A stretch of 42,340 nucleotides of DNA from Limnothrix sp. CACIAM 69d. Lineage in GTDB: Bacteria > Cyanobacteriota > Cyanobacteriia > CACIAM-69d. The translations under genes were made by a program, and so were the position numbers. Within the stretch, counting starts at the first letter, position 1. Every line of letters begins with the position of its first letter. Positions 8,350 to 17,764 of this stretch are shown in pieces. The DNA is taken from NCBI GenBank assembly GCA_001913845.2, contig MKGP02000036.1, positions 1 to 42,340 of the forward strand. The letters run 5' to 3'. The notes under the pieces were generated by a model. The model was not told the DNA's origin. It saw only the letters and a program-made list of their open reading frames with translations, and searched no databases.

Positions 8350-10163
8350 ACCGCCTTCAGGGCTTCCACACCTTGATCCTGTTCGACCACGCAACTGATC
8401 TTGATCGCTGAGGTGGTAATCATCAGCAGGTTGATCCCCTTGGCGGCCAAAGCGTTGAACATTTGGGCCGCCACGCCGGGCCGGTTGATCATGCCCGTGC
8501 CCACGGCGCTAACCTTGGCCACCTGGGCATTCACCACCACTTCACCCCAGCCGAATTCCTGACCGGCAGCCAGCAGCACGGCGCGGGCGGCTTCCGCATC
8601 GGTGGCGGCGGTGGTGAAGGCGATATGGCGGGTGGGGGAGCCGTTGACGATAATCCGCCGTTGGGACTGGACGATCGTATCGACGCTGATGCTCTTTTCC
8701 GCCAGCAGCTCAAAGATTTTGGCGGCCATGCCGGGGCGATCGGGCACGTTGCGGACGGCGATTTGGCTCTGGTTGCGATCGAGCGCCACACCCCGCACGG
8801 GCGGCTCATCGGGGCTGGCGGGCTGCTCGATCGGCAGCACCTCTGGCAAGAGTTGATCTGTATCTAGCTCAAAGGTATGGCGCAGGGCCGCCACCGCCCG
8901 CTGACAGAGGGCTTCTAGGTCGCGATCGGCCGCGTCTCCACCGGGCGCGATGATGCAACCCACCTGCACTTCCGAGGTGGAAATGGTTTCAATATTGATC
9001 CCCGCGTCGGCCAGGGTCTTGAACATTTGGGCCGCCACGCCGGGCCGGCCAATCATGCCCGCGCCATAGATGCTGACTTCGGCCACGTGCCGATCGACCA
9101 CCAATTCCGCTTCGGCTCCCTCCGTTTCCATCGGGCGGGTCGGTTCCGTACGCAGGGTTGGCGCGATCGCCCCGGCCATTGCTTCGGCCCGATCGGCTTC
9201 CTGCTCCGTCACCGTGAAGGCGATGTCGTTGGTGTTGCCCTCGTGGATCGACTGAATAATCAAGTCCACATCCACCGCTTGCTTAGCCAGCTCGCCGAAC
9301 AGCTTGGCCGCGATCCCGGGGCGATCGGGCACACGCAACAAGCCGATTTGCGCCTGATTGGTGTTGTAGCGAATCGCATCCACCGGCCGGGCAATTTCCA
9401 GGTTTTCCAAGGGGCGATCGCCCACCGGCTGCGACACCACCCGTGTTCCGGGATCGTTCGTCCAGCTCGACTTCACAATCAGCGGCACACCGTAATTCCG
9501 GGCAATTTCCACTGCCCGAGGGTGCAGCACCTTCGCACCCAAGCTCGCCAGCTCCAGCATTTCATCGCAGGAAATTTCCGCCATGATTTGCGCGTCCGGC
9601 ACGAGGCGGGGATCGGTGGTCAGCACCCCCGGCACATCCGTATAAATCTCGCAGGCATCGGCCCGCAAGGCCGCCGCCAGGGCCACCGCCGACGTATCCG
9701 AGCCGCCGCGCCCCAGGGTGGTAATTTCCAAATCATCGGCATTCGAGATCCCCTGAAAGCCCGCCGCCACCACCACTTTGCCCTCATCGAGGTGACGACG
9801 CAGCCGATCGGGATCAATGCTCAAAATCCGCGCCCGGGTGTGAGACGCTTCCGTGACGATCCCAATTTGCGCGCCGGTCAGGGAAATCGCCGGTTGCCCC
9901 GCCGCCTGGAGTGCCATGCTCAACAGGGCGATCGACACCTGCTCCCCGGTCGAAAGCAGCATATCCATTTCCCGGCGGCTGGGTTGGTCGCTAATTTCCC
10001 GCGCCAGGGCCACCAGCCCATCGGTGGTTTTGCCCATGGCCGAAACCACCACCACCACGGAGTTTCCCGCTTTCACGGTGTCGATCACCCGAGCCGCCAC
10101 GGACTGAATCCGCTCGATCGAGCCAACCGACGTTCCGCCATATTTCTGAACGATCGTTGCCAT
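8280..10163 (-). CDS. lysC: Aspartate kinase with four ACT domains
   Basis: A 627-residue aspartokinase catalysing ATP-dependent phosphorylation of aspartate, the first step toward lysine, threonine and methionine. The kinase domain (about 1-240) begins [11 protein letters not shown] and includes [25 protein letters not shown] and [10 protein letters not shown]. The C-terminal half contains two paired ACT modules, recognisable from the repeated phrases VPDRPG(I/M)AAK and GMI(G/N)RPGVAAQMF. That gives four ACT domains, the arrangement known for cyanobacterial aspartokinases and their feedback control. I chose ATG 10163 rather than the upstream in-frame TTG at 10181 because the fold starts immediately with ATIVQKYGG. 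The gene converges on and overlaps the glycosyltransferase by 70 bp. Confidence 0.97.
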   Translation of the reverse strand: MATIVQKYGGTSVGSIERIQSVAARVIDTVKAGNSVVVVVSAMGKTTDGLVALAREISDQPSRREMDMLLSTGEQVSIALLSMALQAAGQPAISLTGAQIGIVTEASHTRARILSIDPDRLRRHLDEGKVVVAAGFQGISNADDLEITTLGRGGSDTSAVALAAALRADACEIYTDVPGVLTTDPRLVPDAQIMAEISCDEMLELASLGAKVLHPRAVEIARNYGVPLIVKSSWTNDPGTRVVSQPVGDRPLENLEIARPVDAIRYNTNQAQIGLLRVPDRPGIAAKLFGELAKQAVDVDLIIQSIHEGNTNDIAFTVTEQEADRAEAMAGAIAPTLRTEPTRPMETEGAEAELVVDRHVAEVSIYGAGMIGRPGVAAQMFKTLADAGINIETISTSEVQVGCIIAPGGDAADRDLEALCQRAVAALRHTFELDTDQLLPEVLPIEQPASPDEPPVRGVALDRNQSQIAVRNVPDRPGMAAKIFELLAEKSISVDTIVQSQRRIIVNGSPTRHIAFTTAATDAEAARAVLLAAGQEFGWGEVVVNAQVAKVSAVGTGMINRPGVAAQMFNALAAKGINLLMITTSAIKISCVVEQDQGVEALKAVHEAFDLSGEYQASNVHGLTPAK

Positions 10164-10347
10164 TGGTCTTTGCCCCCACAACCGCTAAAGGTGCAAAAAA
10201 CTTTACCGGAAACCGTCGCCGGCCGCCGCTGCCCCGTCTGCGATCGCCGCTACGGTTTGCCCCGATTTCCGATTCTTTTTGGGTTCTGAACCGTCCCGAT
10301 CGAGCCTGGGATCAACTCAACATGGATCGTTTAGCAATTGCTGCGGA

Positions 10348-10369
10348 CAAGGGGCTTAAGCCCCTTGCC
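10348..10369. repeat. Palindromic repeat upstream of lysC
   Basis: A perfect AAGGGGCTTAAGCCCCTT palindrome in the intergenic space between the lysC start and the second Uma2 gene, flanked by GCGGA and CCCCC as in the copy at 27388. Confidence 0.85.
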
Positions 10370-10424
10370 CCCAAGACTATTATTGGCGCTGATCTCATGC
10401 CGAAAAATACTTTTTAGATAGCCT

Positions 10425-10994
10425 CTAACCCAGCAATGGCACATCTTCGTAGAGATCGTTGATCGTGCCTTGCCAATCGATGCTGTGAAAAAAGACGCGA
10501 TCGCCCGGGCCGTACCACTCCAAAACCCATTGACTATTGTCATTACGGCGAAAGCACTCAACCCGCATTTTATCTTGACTAATCAAGACATATTCTTCCA
10601 GGCTTTCAAGAGCACTATAGTTGAAAAATTTTTCGCCACGATCGCGTAGCTCCGTACTGTCTGAAAGCACTTCAATAATTAATTTAGGAAAGCATTTATA
10701 GTAATCTGTGCCTTGGTCACGTGAATCACAGGTGACGAGCAAATCAGGATAGTAAAAGCAATTATGGCGATCAACTCGCACTTTCATATCCCCCGTAAAA
10801 AGCTGACACCCTTGCTGGCGAACGGGTTTTAAGAGCAATGCCGTTAAGGTTGCCACAATTGTGCAATGGGCACTGCTCGCACCTGCCATTGCATAGATTT
10901 CACCATCAATATAGTCATGCTTTTGGGTAGATTTTGCCTCCTGTTGTAAATAGTCATCAGGGCTGAAGAAATATAAATCCTGTGGAGCGATCAT
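10425..10994 (-). CDS. Uma2 family endonuclease-like protein (second copy)
   Basis: A 189-residue paralogue of the protein at 6266-6826, in the same orientation. Matching motifs are TGDMKVRVD, FYYPDLLVTCDSRD, PKLIIEVLSDST, LESLEEYVLISQDK and GPGDRVFFHSI. The predicted PD...E(V) catalytic core is intact. Expansion of Uma2 genes is typical of cyanobacteria, and copies are commonly scattered singly beside housekeeping genes, as here beside lysC. No partner gene or specific role can be assigned. The start ATG at 10994 gives the usual family N-terminus with a DYLQQE-type motif. Confidence 0.9.
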   Translation of the reverse strand: MIAPQDLYFFSPDDYLQQEAKSTQKHDYIDGEIYAMAGASSAHCTIVATLTALLLKPVRQQGCQLFTGDMKVRVDRHNCFYYPDLLVTCDSRDQGTDYYKCFPKLIIEVLSDSTELRDRGEKFFNYSALESLEEYVLISQDKMRVECFRRNDNSQWVLEWYGPGDRVFFHSIDWQGTINDLYEDVPLLG

Positions 10995-11130
10995 GGACTC
11001 GTTAATCTCTCCTGATAAACTGCTTGCAGTGCGACATCGATCCTAACTTCAGTGTAGCAATGTGGTTGAGATGAGCTATTAGAACCAGTAATGGGGTGTA
11101 ATTCCGATTTTGATCATGCACATTAATTGA

Positions 11131-11195
11131 TGGTGCGCGGGAGAGGTGCAATCACAATCACTTCCCTAAAAACGTTCTCCCGCACACCCTAGTAC
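11131..11195. repeat. Imperfect palindromic repeat (GGTGCG-GGGAGA family)
   Basis: GGTGCGCGGGAGA and, about 40 bases on, TCTCCCGCACACC form inverted arms. The same arms, with GCGTGGG/CCCACAC variants, recur at 12890-12956, so this is a small dispersed element. It occupies most of the 207-bp gap after the Uma2 gene. Confidence 0.7.
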
Positions 11196-11201
11196 AAGCA
11201 C

Positions 11202-11468
11202 TCAACTCAACGACAATAGCCGCCGCATCAAACTCATCACCTCACCAGGATTTTGGGTCGGCTGCATGGGCGACCACTCATACAACTCCGCAAAACCGCG
11301 CAGATACAACACGCGGATCGTATTCTCCACGGCACGCGGCGACCCGATCACCATTACCTTCACCGTTTCGCGCCCATCCGATCGCGCGGGCAAGGAATCG
11401 AGCTGCGATCGCCCCTCAGTCAAGGATTCCGGGGCGATCGGCGTTTCTAAAAAATTCAATGGCTGCAT
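11202..11468 (-). CDS. Small conserved-type hypothetical protein
   Basis: An 88-residue protein from ATG 11468, which is preceded by a good AGGAG ribosome site seven bases upstream. An in-frame start at 11516 would add sixteen residues. The C-terminal half (VKVMVIGSPRAVENTIRVLYLRGFAELYEWSPM) reads as a small alpha/beta unit with a compact, conserved look, and the N-terminal third is disordered. It is divergently transcribed from the XRE regulator 88 bp away, so that regulator may control it. I do not recognise a named family or function. Confidence 0.65.
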   Translation of the reverse strand: MQPLNFLETPIAPESLTEGRSQLDSLPARSDGRETVKVMVIGSPRAVENTIRVLYLRGFAELYEWSPMQPTQNPGEVMSLMRRLLSLS

Positions 11469-11555
11469 GATTCGCTCTCCTACTGAGCGCTCGCTTCCAT
11501 GAAGCATGGTAGTCATCCTTTTAGGTGACTGTCAACCTTTAGGATTCCGTCAGCC

Positions 11556-11834
11556 ATGGGGATGTCATTTACGGAAATCCAGACCTTTGAGACGATCGAG
11601 GGCATGGGAAAAGCCGGCCGCGTTTTGAAACAAGTGCTTGAGGATCACGAGGTGAGCCAATACTCCCTTGCGATGCAGATGGAAATTGAGCGCACCAATG
11701 TTTATCGCTGGTGCAAAGAAATTCGCGATCCCACCGCTGAAACACTGTTGGAAATTGTGAAGGCCCTGAAAGCGCTCAAGCCCGAAGCAGCGCGGGACTT
11801 TGTGCAGCGCTACCTTGGCGAAGTGGTGGAATAG
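11556..11834 (+). CDS. Small XRE-family helix-turn-helix regulator
   Basis: A 92-residue DNA-binding protein consisting essentially of one Cro/C1-type helix-turn-helix. The motif spans about residues 32-72: VSQYSLAMQMEIERTNVYRWC, with the recognition helix around ERTNVYRW, then the RDPTAETLLEIVKAL helices. There is no extra sensor or nuclease domain. It is divergent from the small gene at 11202-11468, a common regulator-target arrangement, and no toxin partner is adjacent on the same strand. ATG at 11562 is an alternative start. Confidence 0.85.
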   Translation: MGMSFTEIQTFETIEGMGKAGRVLKQVLEDHEVSQYSLAMQMEIERTNVYRWCKEIRDPTAETLLEIVKALKALKPEAARDFVQRYLGEVVE

Positions 11835-11912
11835 TCGATCGCCCTTGCCAGCTTCCCGCTGGACTTGTCATCCTTAGCCGATATCACGGTCACATCATTC
11901 AGTATCTACGCG

Positions 11913-12281
11913 CTAATAAGCTCTGCTCAGGTATTTGAATTTTTCGTCCTCGATTAGTTTGCGCAGATTTTGCAAAACTCTGAGGGCATAAGATGCTGCT
12001 AGATAGTCTTCTTTGGGTGATGAGTGGCTTAACTGGCTGAGCATTCGATCGCTTTCTTGGACAATAGCATCGCGAAAGAAGTTGCTCAGTTTTCTGCGGT
12101 TGCTGCCCATCAAGGGAACTACCGCAATTGTGGTGATTTCACCATCTATTTTCACGTCTCGTTCTTCAGACTGACCAATTTTGGAAAATTCTGAATGGGT
12201 GAGCCATTGATAAAGCTCATCGGGAATATCAACAACTTCCTCTTCTTCTCCATTGTCCAAATAAAACGAAAAACTCAACAT
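11913..12281 (-). CDS. Hypothetical 122-residue acidic protein, last gene of a three-gene cluster
   Basis: I do not recognise this protein. It begins with a beta-rich acidic segment (LSFSFYLDNGEEEEVVDIPDELYQWL), has a central segment IAVVPLMGSNRRKLSNFFRDAI and ends in long helices (ASYALRVLQNLRKLIEDEKFKYL). Translation should be efficient and coupled. The ribosome site AGGAGG overlaps the end of the preceding gene, whose stop codon lies two bases before this ATG. Composition is AT-richer than the housekeeping genes. Role unknown. Confidence 0.75.
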   Translation of the reverse strand: MLSFSFYLDNGEEEEVVDIPDELYQWLTHSEFSKIGQSEERDVKIDGEITTIAVVPLMGSNRRKLSNFFRDAIVQESDRMLSQLSHSSPKEDYLAASYALRVLQNLRKLIEDEKFKYLSRAY

Positions 12282-12283
12282 TG

Positions 12284-12484
12284 CTATTCCTCCTGAGCTT
12301 GAGACTTGGTAAATTCAGTTTCAGGAATTTTCTCGGCGTATGCTATGTCATGCTCATCAAAAAGATGTTTTGCTTGTGGAGTTATCTCTCCAGTTGTAAT
12401 GACGGCAGATATACAGTTTTTACTAATAATTTTTCTGGCTTCGGTTAGCCCTAGCTTTCTCTTGGTCTTTATTTCAATATACAT
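12284..12484 (-). CDS. Mrr-like half-domain protein (66 residues)
   Basis: The sequence MYIEIKTKRKLGLTEARKII followed by ISAVITTGEITPQAKHLFDEHDIAYAEK resembles the second half of an Mrr-type PD-(D/E)XK nuclease domain. That half has an E-x-K catalytic strand, then helix, then an ITTG-type strand and turn, then a final helix and strand. The first half of the fold, with the aspartate, is missing from this small frame. It is in the same frame as the preceding 78-residue gene, separated only by TAG GAC, so the two could be one broken gene or a coupled pair. The ribosome site (TTAGGA) is weak and close to the ATG. Assignment is tentative. Confidence 0.55.
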   Translation of the reverse strand: MYIEIKTKRKLGLTEARKIISKNCISAVITTGEITPQAKHLFDEHDIAYAEKIPETEFTKSQAQEE

Positions 12485-12487
12485 GTC

Positions 12488-12724
12488 CTAAGGATCCTGA
12501 TTTGAATTATAGACATCGTTGATTTCACGGATGATCTCTTTGACTCTTGGCTCATCTTCAGGACAAAAATAAAGAATATCGCCACCAGGATCATTTCCTC
12601 TAGTCCGTTCGCAGGCAATACCCTGTGATTCGAGTTGTTGAATGACCCAGCCCACAAGATCTCTGTGGATAGTGTAGTGATGAATCATTTTATCTTCGTC
12701 GGTCATCCAGTTTTGGTCTGTCAT
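12488..12724 (-). CDS. Hypothetical 78-residue protein, first gene of a three-gene cluster
   Basis: A small alpha/beta protein with a strong ribosome site (GAAGGAG, six bases before ATG). The segment LVGWVIQQLESQGIACERTRGNDPGGDILYFCPEDEPRVKEIIREIN suggests helix-strand-strand-helix. It may be self-contained, or the GGD aspartate may supply the missing first half of the Mrr-like domain encoded directly downstream in the same frame. No named family is recognised. Confidence 0.65.
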   Translation of the reverse strand: MTDQNWMTDEDKMIHHYTIHRDLVGWVIQQLESQGIACERTRGNDPGGDILYFCPEDEPRVKEIIREINDVYNSNQDP

Positions 12725-12778
12725 TCAAGCTCCTTCTATCGCTCAATAATTCAGCACATGGTTTCTCAAAACCAGCAA

Positions 12779-12956
12779 ACGTAGGGTGTGTAGGGCAACG
12801 GCTTCTTTGTTTTAGCATCTCTGATTAATGCCCTACGCACCGCTGCAATTGGGGCGTAAATGCGATCTGCAAAATGCGCAATTGGTCGATGGTGCGTGGG
12901 AGAAGATGCGAGCCAAGTTGTTACCCCGTTTGCGTTCTCCCACACACCCTACGCAC
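12779..12956. repeat. Pair of palindromic repeats between the small cluster and the HNH gene
   Basis: Two hairpin-forming elements lie back to back. The first (12779-12845) pairs GTAGGGTGTGTAGGGCA with TGCCCTACGCACC. The second (12890-12956) pairs GGTGCGTGGGAGA with TCTCCCACACACC and is a sister copy of the element at 11131-11195. They fill the 249-bp gap and may mark past insertions. Confidence 0.7.
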
Positions 12957-12973
12957 TTAAATATATGATCTTC

Positions 12974-13708
12974 CTAATCAAGCGCCAAATTTCTACGCCC
13001 AAAACGAATCAGTTCATCATAAGCTTCGCAGACTTGAGTTGCAGCAGTTTCAGCTTTTTCTACACCTTGCAAATATCTTGCATAGTTTGATCCTCCCGTG
13101 AATCGTTTCATACCGGGTTCGATAGCTAAATGACAGGGAAGATCATCAGAAGAATAGGCAGCATATAACAATACGCGGTGGAACTCTTGGATGTTTATTG
13201 TTAACTGCGATTTTCGAGTCTCTAGGTCTGAATTTATAAATTCAAAATCAGGGTCTTTGCATTGATCTAGATAAGATCTTAAGTCATCATGACTGTTGGA
13301 TGGGAATGGAACTCCATAGCTATGCTTTCTCATGAAAGAAATTGATCCTCCTTGGCTCGGAAGGATTTCTCTAATTCTGCGAAAGAGCTTTCGATCTAGC
13401 TCAATATAATCTGGATTTCCGGACACAAAAATCTTATGTGATACTTTTTCATACCACCGATCTCGGTGTTGTCTTAATTCAGACTCTGTGTACTTTCGAC
13501 CCTTTGGATGCTTAGGATTATAAGCCTTTACTTCTGCATGACAGTCGAGACAAAGAGGAATACAGTTTTCGTATGTATCTGGCCCACCTTCTGCTTTTTG
13601 AACAATGTGATGCAACTCTATTTTAAAGCCGCAGAATTTATGACAAAGACAGCAGCTTCTACCACAATCTAAAAGTGCTTTTTCAGAAACAGATTCAGAA
13701 AATCCCAT
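12974..13708 (-). CDS. HNH endonuclease domain protein
   Basis: A 244-residue protein with an N-terminal HNH nuclease. Cys19/Cys22 and Cys53/Cys56 form the zinc knuckles, His33-His34 in ELHHIV give the catalytic and metal-binding histidines, Asn48 in YENCIPL is the central residue and His57 (CLDCH) completes the motif. The remaining 150 residues are helical and unassigned, with no DNA-modification or ATPase partner nearby, so it may be a stand-alone defence nuclease, a toxin or a mobile-element relic. A GGGAAGG ribosome site precedes the ATG. The gene is AT-rich and lacks full GCGATCGC sites, unlike its downstream neighbour, which suggests transfer. Confidence 0.85.
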   Translation of the reverse strand: MGFSESVSEKALLDCGRSCCLCHKFCGFKIELHHIVQKAEGGPDTYENCIPLCLDCHAEVKAYNPKHPKGRKYTESELRQHRDRWYEKVSHKIFVSGNPDYIELDRKLFRRIREILPSQGGSISFMRKHSYGVPFPSNSHDDLRSYLDQCKDPDFEFINSDLETRKSQLTINIQEFHRVLLYAAYSSDDLPCHLAIEPGMKRFTGGSNYARYLQGVEKAETAATQVCEAYDELIRFGRRNLALD

Positions 13709-13987
13709 TTCAACCTTCCCTAAATATTCTCAATGAGAAGACTTTGAATTTGCGAAATCAATGACGATTAATCAGATTTGCTACTTTAAATTTTTAAGAA
13801 TAAAACTTAAAATTCAAGACTCAAACAAACATCTTATATAAAAGATTATACAAGAAACCATCTTTTGGGGTAGTTTCTAAACGGATTGGGAAATGTCACC
13901 CAGTGCCCGTTTAAGTTAGCATGATCGCCCTCGACGACCCAAATCGATATGATGAATCGAGATTAGGCGCATGGGCTGAGGCAGAGC

Positions 13988-16900
13988 ATGGATCGGCGTT
14001 GGTGGTTTTGGATCGATCGCGGCGGGACATTTACCGACATTGTGGCGCGGCGGCCCGATGGGCGGCTGGTGGTGCATAAGCTGCTGTCGGAAAACCCCGA
14101 TCGCTATGCCGATGCGCCCGTTCAGGGAATTCGCGACCTGATGGGACTAGCCACCGACGAGCCGATCGACCTGGCGCAAATTGGGGCGATCGAGATGGGA
14201 ACCACCGTCGCCACCAACGCCCTGCTGGAACGCAAAGGCGATCGCACCGTGCTGGTGATTACCGAAGGCTTTGGCGATGCCCTCCAGATTGGCTACCAAA
14301 ATCGACCCGATATTTTCGCGCTGGAAATTCGCAAACCCGCGCCGCTCTACGAACGGGCGATCGAGGTGCGGGAACGGCTGAGCGCCCAAGGCGAGGTGGT
14401 GCGGCCCTTCGATGCGGCGGCCCAGGCGGCCTTGCTGGCCCAACTGAAAGCAGCGCGGGCCGAGGGTTGCACCAGTTGCGCGATCGCCTTAGTCCACGGC
14501 TATCGCTACCCGCAACATGAGCAAATCGCGGCAGAATTGGCGGCGGCGGCGGGATTCGAGCAAATTTCCGTTTCCCATCAAGTGAGTCCGCTGATTAAGC
14601 TGGTCAGCCGGGCCGAAACCACCGTGGTCGATGCTTACCTGTCACCCGTGTTGCGGCGTTATGTGAACCAGGTGCGATCGACCCTGGCGGGGTCAGATGG
14701 TGAAGCGCTGGCGGGCAAGCTGTTCTTTATGCAGTCCAACGGCGGGCTAACCGATGCCGATCGGTTCCGGGGCAAGGATGCGGTGCTGTCGGGGCCGGCG
14801 GGCGGCATTGTTGGAGCGGTGCAAACCTGCGTGGCAGCGGGCTTTGAGCAAATCGTCACCTTTGATATGGGCGGCACTTCGACTGATGTGGCCCACTACG
14901 CGGGCGAGTATGAGCGGCAGTTTGAAACAGAGGTGGCGGGGGTGCGGCTGCGGGCCCCAATGATGGCGATTCATACGGTGGCGGCGGGCGGCGGCTCGAT
15001 TTTGCACTTCGACGGCCAGCGCTACCGGGTGGGGCCCGACTCGGCGGGGGCGAATCCTGGCCCAGCGGCCTACGGGCGCGGCGGCCCCCTGACCGTCACC
15101 GATTGCAATGTGCAGCTTGGCAAATTGCACCCGGACTTTTTCCCAGCGGTGTTTGGGCCCGAGGGCGATCGCCCCTTGGACAAGGCGATCGTGGCGGAAC
15201 GGTTCGCGCAGATCACCGCTGAGATTGCCCGATCGACCGGCGACGGCCGCAGCCCAGAAGCGGTGGCGGCCGGGTTCCTGGCGATCGCGATCGAGAAAAT
15301 GGCGGCGGCGATCAAGCAAATTTCCGTCCAGCGCGGCTACGATTTGGCGCACTACACCCTCTGTTGCTTCGGCGGGGCGGGCGGGCAGCACGCTTGTCTG
15401 TTGGCGGAAGCCCTGGGAATGACGCGGATTTTCATCCATCCCTACGCCGGGGTGCTGTCGGCCTATGGGATTGGGCTGGCGGATGTGCGGCAAATCGGCG
15501 AACGGGCGATCGAGCGGGTTTTGGAACCGGAGGAGATCGCCGCGTTGGAACCGAGCTTTGGCGACTTGCAAACCGAACTGGAGCCGCAATTGCCGGGATT
15601 CCAGGGAGCAATCCGCACGGCTCGGCTGCGTTACGGCGGCACGGATTCGCCCTTGGTGGTGAGCTGGCCAGCGGCCACGGAACCTGACCCGGCGGGCTGG
15701 TTACGCGATCGCTTCGAGGCCATCCACCGTCAGCGCTACGGGTTCGCCCTGCCCGATAAGCCCGTGGTGATTGAGGCGATCGCCCTGGAGTTGGTGCGCC
15801 ACAAGGATTTACCGCCGGAACCACTGTTGGTAGCGGATCGATCAGCCTCGCCGGAACCGATCACGACGATTCAGATTTATACCGCTGATCGCTGGTGGGA
15901 TGCGCCGGTCTTTGGGCGATCGGATCTGCAACCGGGCGATCGAATCGTCGGGCCAGCGGTGATCGTGGAACCGACGGGCACAAACGTGATTGAACCGGGC
16001 TGGGCCGCTACCTTGGGCGATCGGGGCGGCCTAGTGCTGGAAGCCCTCACCCCAACCCCTCTCCCAGGTGGGGAGAGGGACGAAAGTCAAATCAATACGA
16101 CAGGTTTGATAGCACAGGAAACGGCTGAAACGGTTCCGGCTCCCCTTCTCCCGACTTGGGAGAAGGGGCTGGGGGATGAGGGCCCCGATCCGGTGCGCTT
16201 GGAAATTTTCAACAACCGGTTCAGCGCGATCGCCGAGCAGATGGGCGCAACCCTGCAAAACACCAGCTATTCCGTGAACATCAAGGAGCGGCTGGACTTC
16301 TCCTGCGCCCTGTTCGATCGCGCTGGGCAACTGATCGCCAACGCCCCGCACATTCCCGTCCACCTCGGCTCCATGGGCGAAACGGTCACGGCCCTGATGG
16401 CGGCGCGGGAACTGCGACCCGGCGATGTGTTTGCCAGCAACAACCCCTACAACGGCGGCACGCACCTGCCCGATATCACGGTGATCACGCCGGTTTGGTT
16501 GCGATCGCTCGCCGGAGTCCTGGGCGTGAGCCCGGATTTCTTCGTCGCCTCCCGCGGTCACCATGCGGACTTGGGCGGCCTGACTCCGGGATCGATGCCG
16601 CCCCACAGCCACTCGATCGCCGAAGAGGGCATCCTGTTTGACTTCCTGCCGATCGTCCGGGCCGGGGAATTCCTAGAAGCCGACGTTCTAGCGCAACTGG
16701 CTGACAACCCCTACCCCGCCCGCAACCCGGTGCAAAACCTGGCGGACTTGCAGGCGCAAATCGCCGCCAATGAGCGCGGTTGCCAGGAATTGCAGCGCCT
16801 GGCCGACACCTACGGAGCCGCCACGATCCAAGCCTACGCCGGGTTTGTACAGGACAACGCCGCCGCCTCGGTGGAACGGGCGATCGCCCAATTGCAGGAC

Positions 16901-17728
16901 GGGCAAGCAACGATCGCCCTCGACTGTGGGGCGCAAATTACGGTGCAAGTGCGAATCGATCGGGCGCGGCGGCGGGCGGCGATCGACTTCAGCAGCACAT
17001 CGCCCCAACAGCCGAACAACTTCAACGCCCCGATCGCGATCACCAAAGCCGCCGTGCTCTACGTGTTCCGCACCCTGGTGGCCGACGAAATCCCGTTGAA
17101 TGCTGGTTGTTTGCGCCCGATCGATCTGACCGTGCCACCCGCCAGCCTGCTCGATCCCCGATCGCCTGCCGCCGTGGTGGCCGGCAATGTGGAAACCTCC
17201 CAAGCCGTCGTCGATGCGCTCTACCAAGCCCTCGGGGTGCTCGCCAACGCCCAAGGCACCATGAACAACTTCACCTTTGGCAGCGATCGGCATCAATATT
17301 ACGAAACGATCTGCGGCGGCGCGGGAGCGGGCGCAACCTTCCCCGGAGCCGACGCGGTGCAAACCCACATGACCAACTCCCGACTCACCGACCCCGAGGT
17401 GCTGGAGTGGCGCTATCCCGTGCGGCTAGAGTCCTTCCAAATCCGCCCCGACAGCGGCGGCGCGGGCCAACAGCGCGGCGGCCACGGCGTGATCCGCAAA
17501 CTGCGCTTTTTGGAACCGATGACGGCGGCAATCGTCTCAGGGCGGCGATCGACCCAACCGGCGGGCCTAGCGGGCGGCGCACCGGGCCAACCTGGCCGCG
17601 CCTGGGTGGAACGGCTGAACGGGGCGATCAATCCGCTCGGGGCTACCGATCAGGTGCAGGTACAGGCGGGTGAGGCGATCGCGATCGAAACCCCCGGCGG
17701 CGGCGGCTACGGTCTGCCAAACCCATAA
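13988..17728 (+). CDS. 5-oxoprolinase / hydantoinase A-B fusion protein
   Basis: A 1246-residue fusion of the HyuA-like and HyuB-like halves, the architecture of ATP-dependent 5-oxoprolinase, which opens 5-oxo-L-proline to glutamate. The first half has an actin-like ATPase fold: [45 protein letters not shown] and [12 protein letters not shown]. The second half starts near residue 733 ([17 protein letters not shown]) and shows [23 protein letters not shown] and the C-terminal ETPGGGGYG signature. Between the halves, residues about 686-732 are encoded by a dispersed repeat (16044-16183) kept in frame. The last 13 codons are duplicated, with their own stop, beyond the downstream toxin-antitoxin pair. 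Substrate (oxoproline or hydantoin) is not certain. Confidence 0.92.
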   Translation: MDRRWWFWIDRGGTFTDIVARRPDGRLVVHKLLSENPDRYADAPVQGIRDLMGLATDEPIDLAQIGAIEMGTTVATNALLERKGDRTVLVITEGFGDALQIGYQNRPDIFALEIRKPAPLYERAIEVRERLSAQGEVVRPFDAAAQAALLAQLKAARAEGCTSCAIALVHGYRYPQHEQIAAELAAAAGFEQISVSHQVSPLIKLVSRAETTVVDAYLSPVLRRYVNQVRSTLAGSDGEALAGKLFFMQSNGGLTDADRFRGKDAVLSGPAGGIVGAVQTCVAAGFEQIVTFDMGGTSTDVAHYAGEYERQFETEVAGVRLRAPMMAIHTVAAGGGSILHFDGQRYRVGPDSAGANPGPAAYGRGGPLTVTDCNVQLGKLHPDFFPAVFGPEGDRPLDKAIVAERFAQITAEIARSTGDGRSPEAVAAGFLAIAIEKMAAAIKQISVQRGYDLAHYTLCCFGGAGGQHACLLAEALGMTRIFIHPYAGVLSAYGIGLADVRQIGERAIERVLEPEEIAALEPSFGDLQTELEPQLPGFQGAIRTARLRYGGTDSPLVVSWPAATEPDPAGWLRDRFEAIHRQRYGFALPDKPVVIEAIALELVRHKDLPPEPLLVADRSASPEPITTIQIYTADRWWDAPVFGRSDLQPGDRIVGPAVIVEPTGTNVIEPGWAATLGDRGGLVLEALTPTPLPGGERDESQINTTGLIAQETAETVPAPLLPTWEKGLGDEGPDPVRLEIFNNRFSAIAEQMGATLQNTSYSVNIKERLDFSCALFDRAGQLIANAPHIPVHLGSMGETVTALMAARELRPGDVFASNNPYNGGTHLPDITVITPVWLRSLAGVLGVSPDFFVASRGHHADLGGLTPGSMPPHSHSIAEEGILFDFLPIVRAGEFLEADVLAQLADNPYPARNPVQNLADLQAQIAANERGCQELQRLADTYGAATIQAYAGFVQDNAAASVERAIAQLQDGQATIALDCGAQITVQVRIDRARRRAAIDFSSTSPQQPNNFNAPIAITKAAVLYVFRTLVADEIPLNAGCLRPIDLTVPPASLLDPRSPAAVVAGNVETSQAVVDALYQALGVLANAQGTMNNFTFGSDRHQYYETICGGAGAGATFPGADAVQTHMTNSRLTDPEVLEWRYPVRLESFQIRPDSGGAGQQRGGHGVIRKLRFLEPMTAAIVSGRRSTQPAGLAGGAPGQPGRAWVERLNGAINPLGATDQVQVQAGEAIAIETPGGGGYGLPNP
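16044..16183. repeat. Dispersed G/C-rich repeat inserted in frame in the oxoprolinase gene
   Basis: The element opens CCCTCACCCCAACCCC and closes GGGGCTGGGGGATGAGGG, with inner inverted pairs CTCCCA/GGGGAG and CTTCTCCC/GGGAGAAG. Its right half is shared with bases 1-41. It spans about 140 bp, has no stop in the coding frame, and adds some 46 low-complexity residues ([13 protein letters not shown]... to EKGLGDEG) at the junction of the two enzyme halves. Confidence 0.8.
17674..17712 (+). repeat. 3'-end direct repeat, proximal copy (oxoprolinase tail)
   Basis: The last conserved codons of the oxoprolinase gene ([13 protein letters not shown]). A 36-base version with two substitutions and one in-frame codon deletion lies at 18469-18504. 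The two copies flank the MNT/HepT pair in direct orientation. Confidence 0.85.
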
Positions 17729-17764
17729 ACTAGTGAGTAGCCAGCGTCAGTTTGGACATGAGCT

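Noticed and set aside
9027-10289. 420-codon open frame on the plus strand opposite lysC
   Set aside because: It is a high-GC antisense shadow rich in His, Arg and Gly with no family signature, and lysC on the other strand is certain.
14747-15589. 280-codon and other frames opposite and within the oxoprolinase gene
   Set aside because: GC-rich coding DNA gives long open shadows in other frames. None shows a motif or a plausible start.
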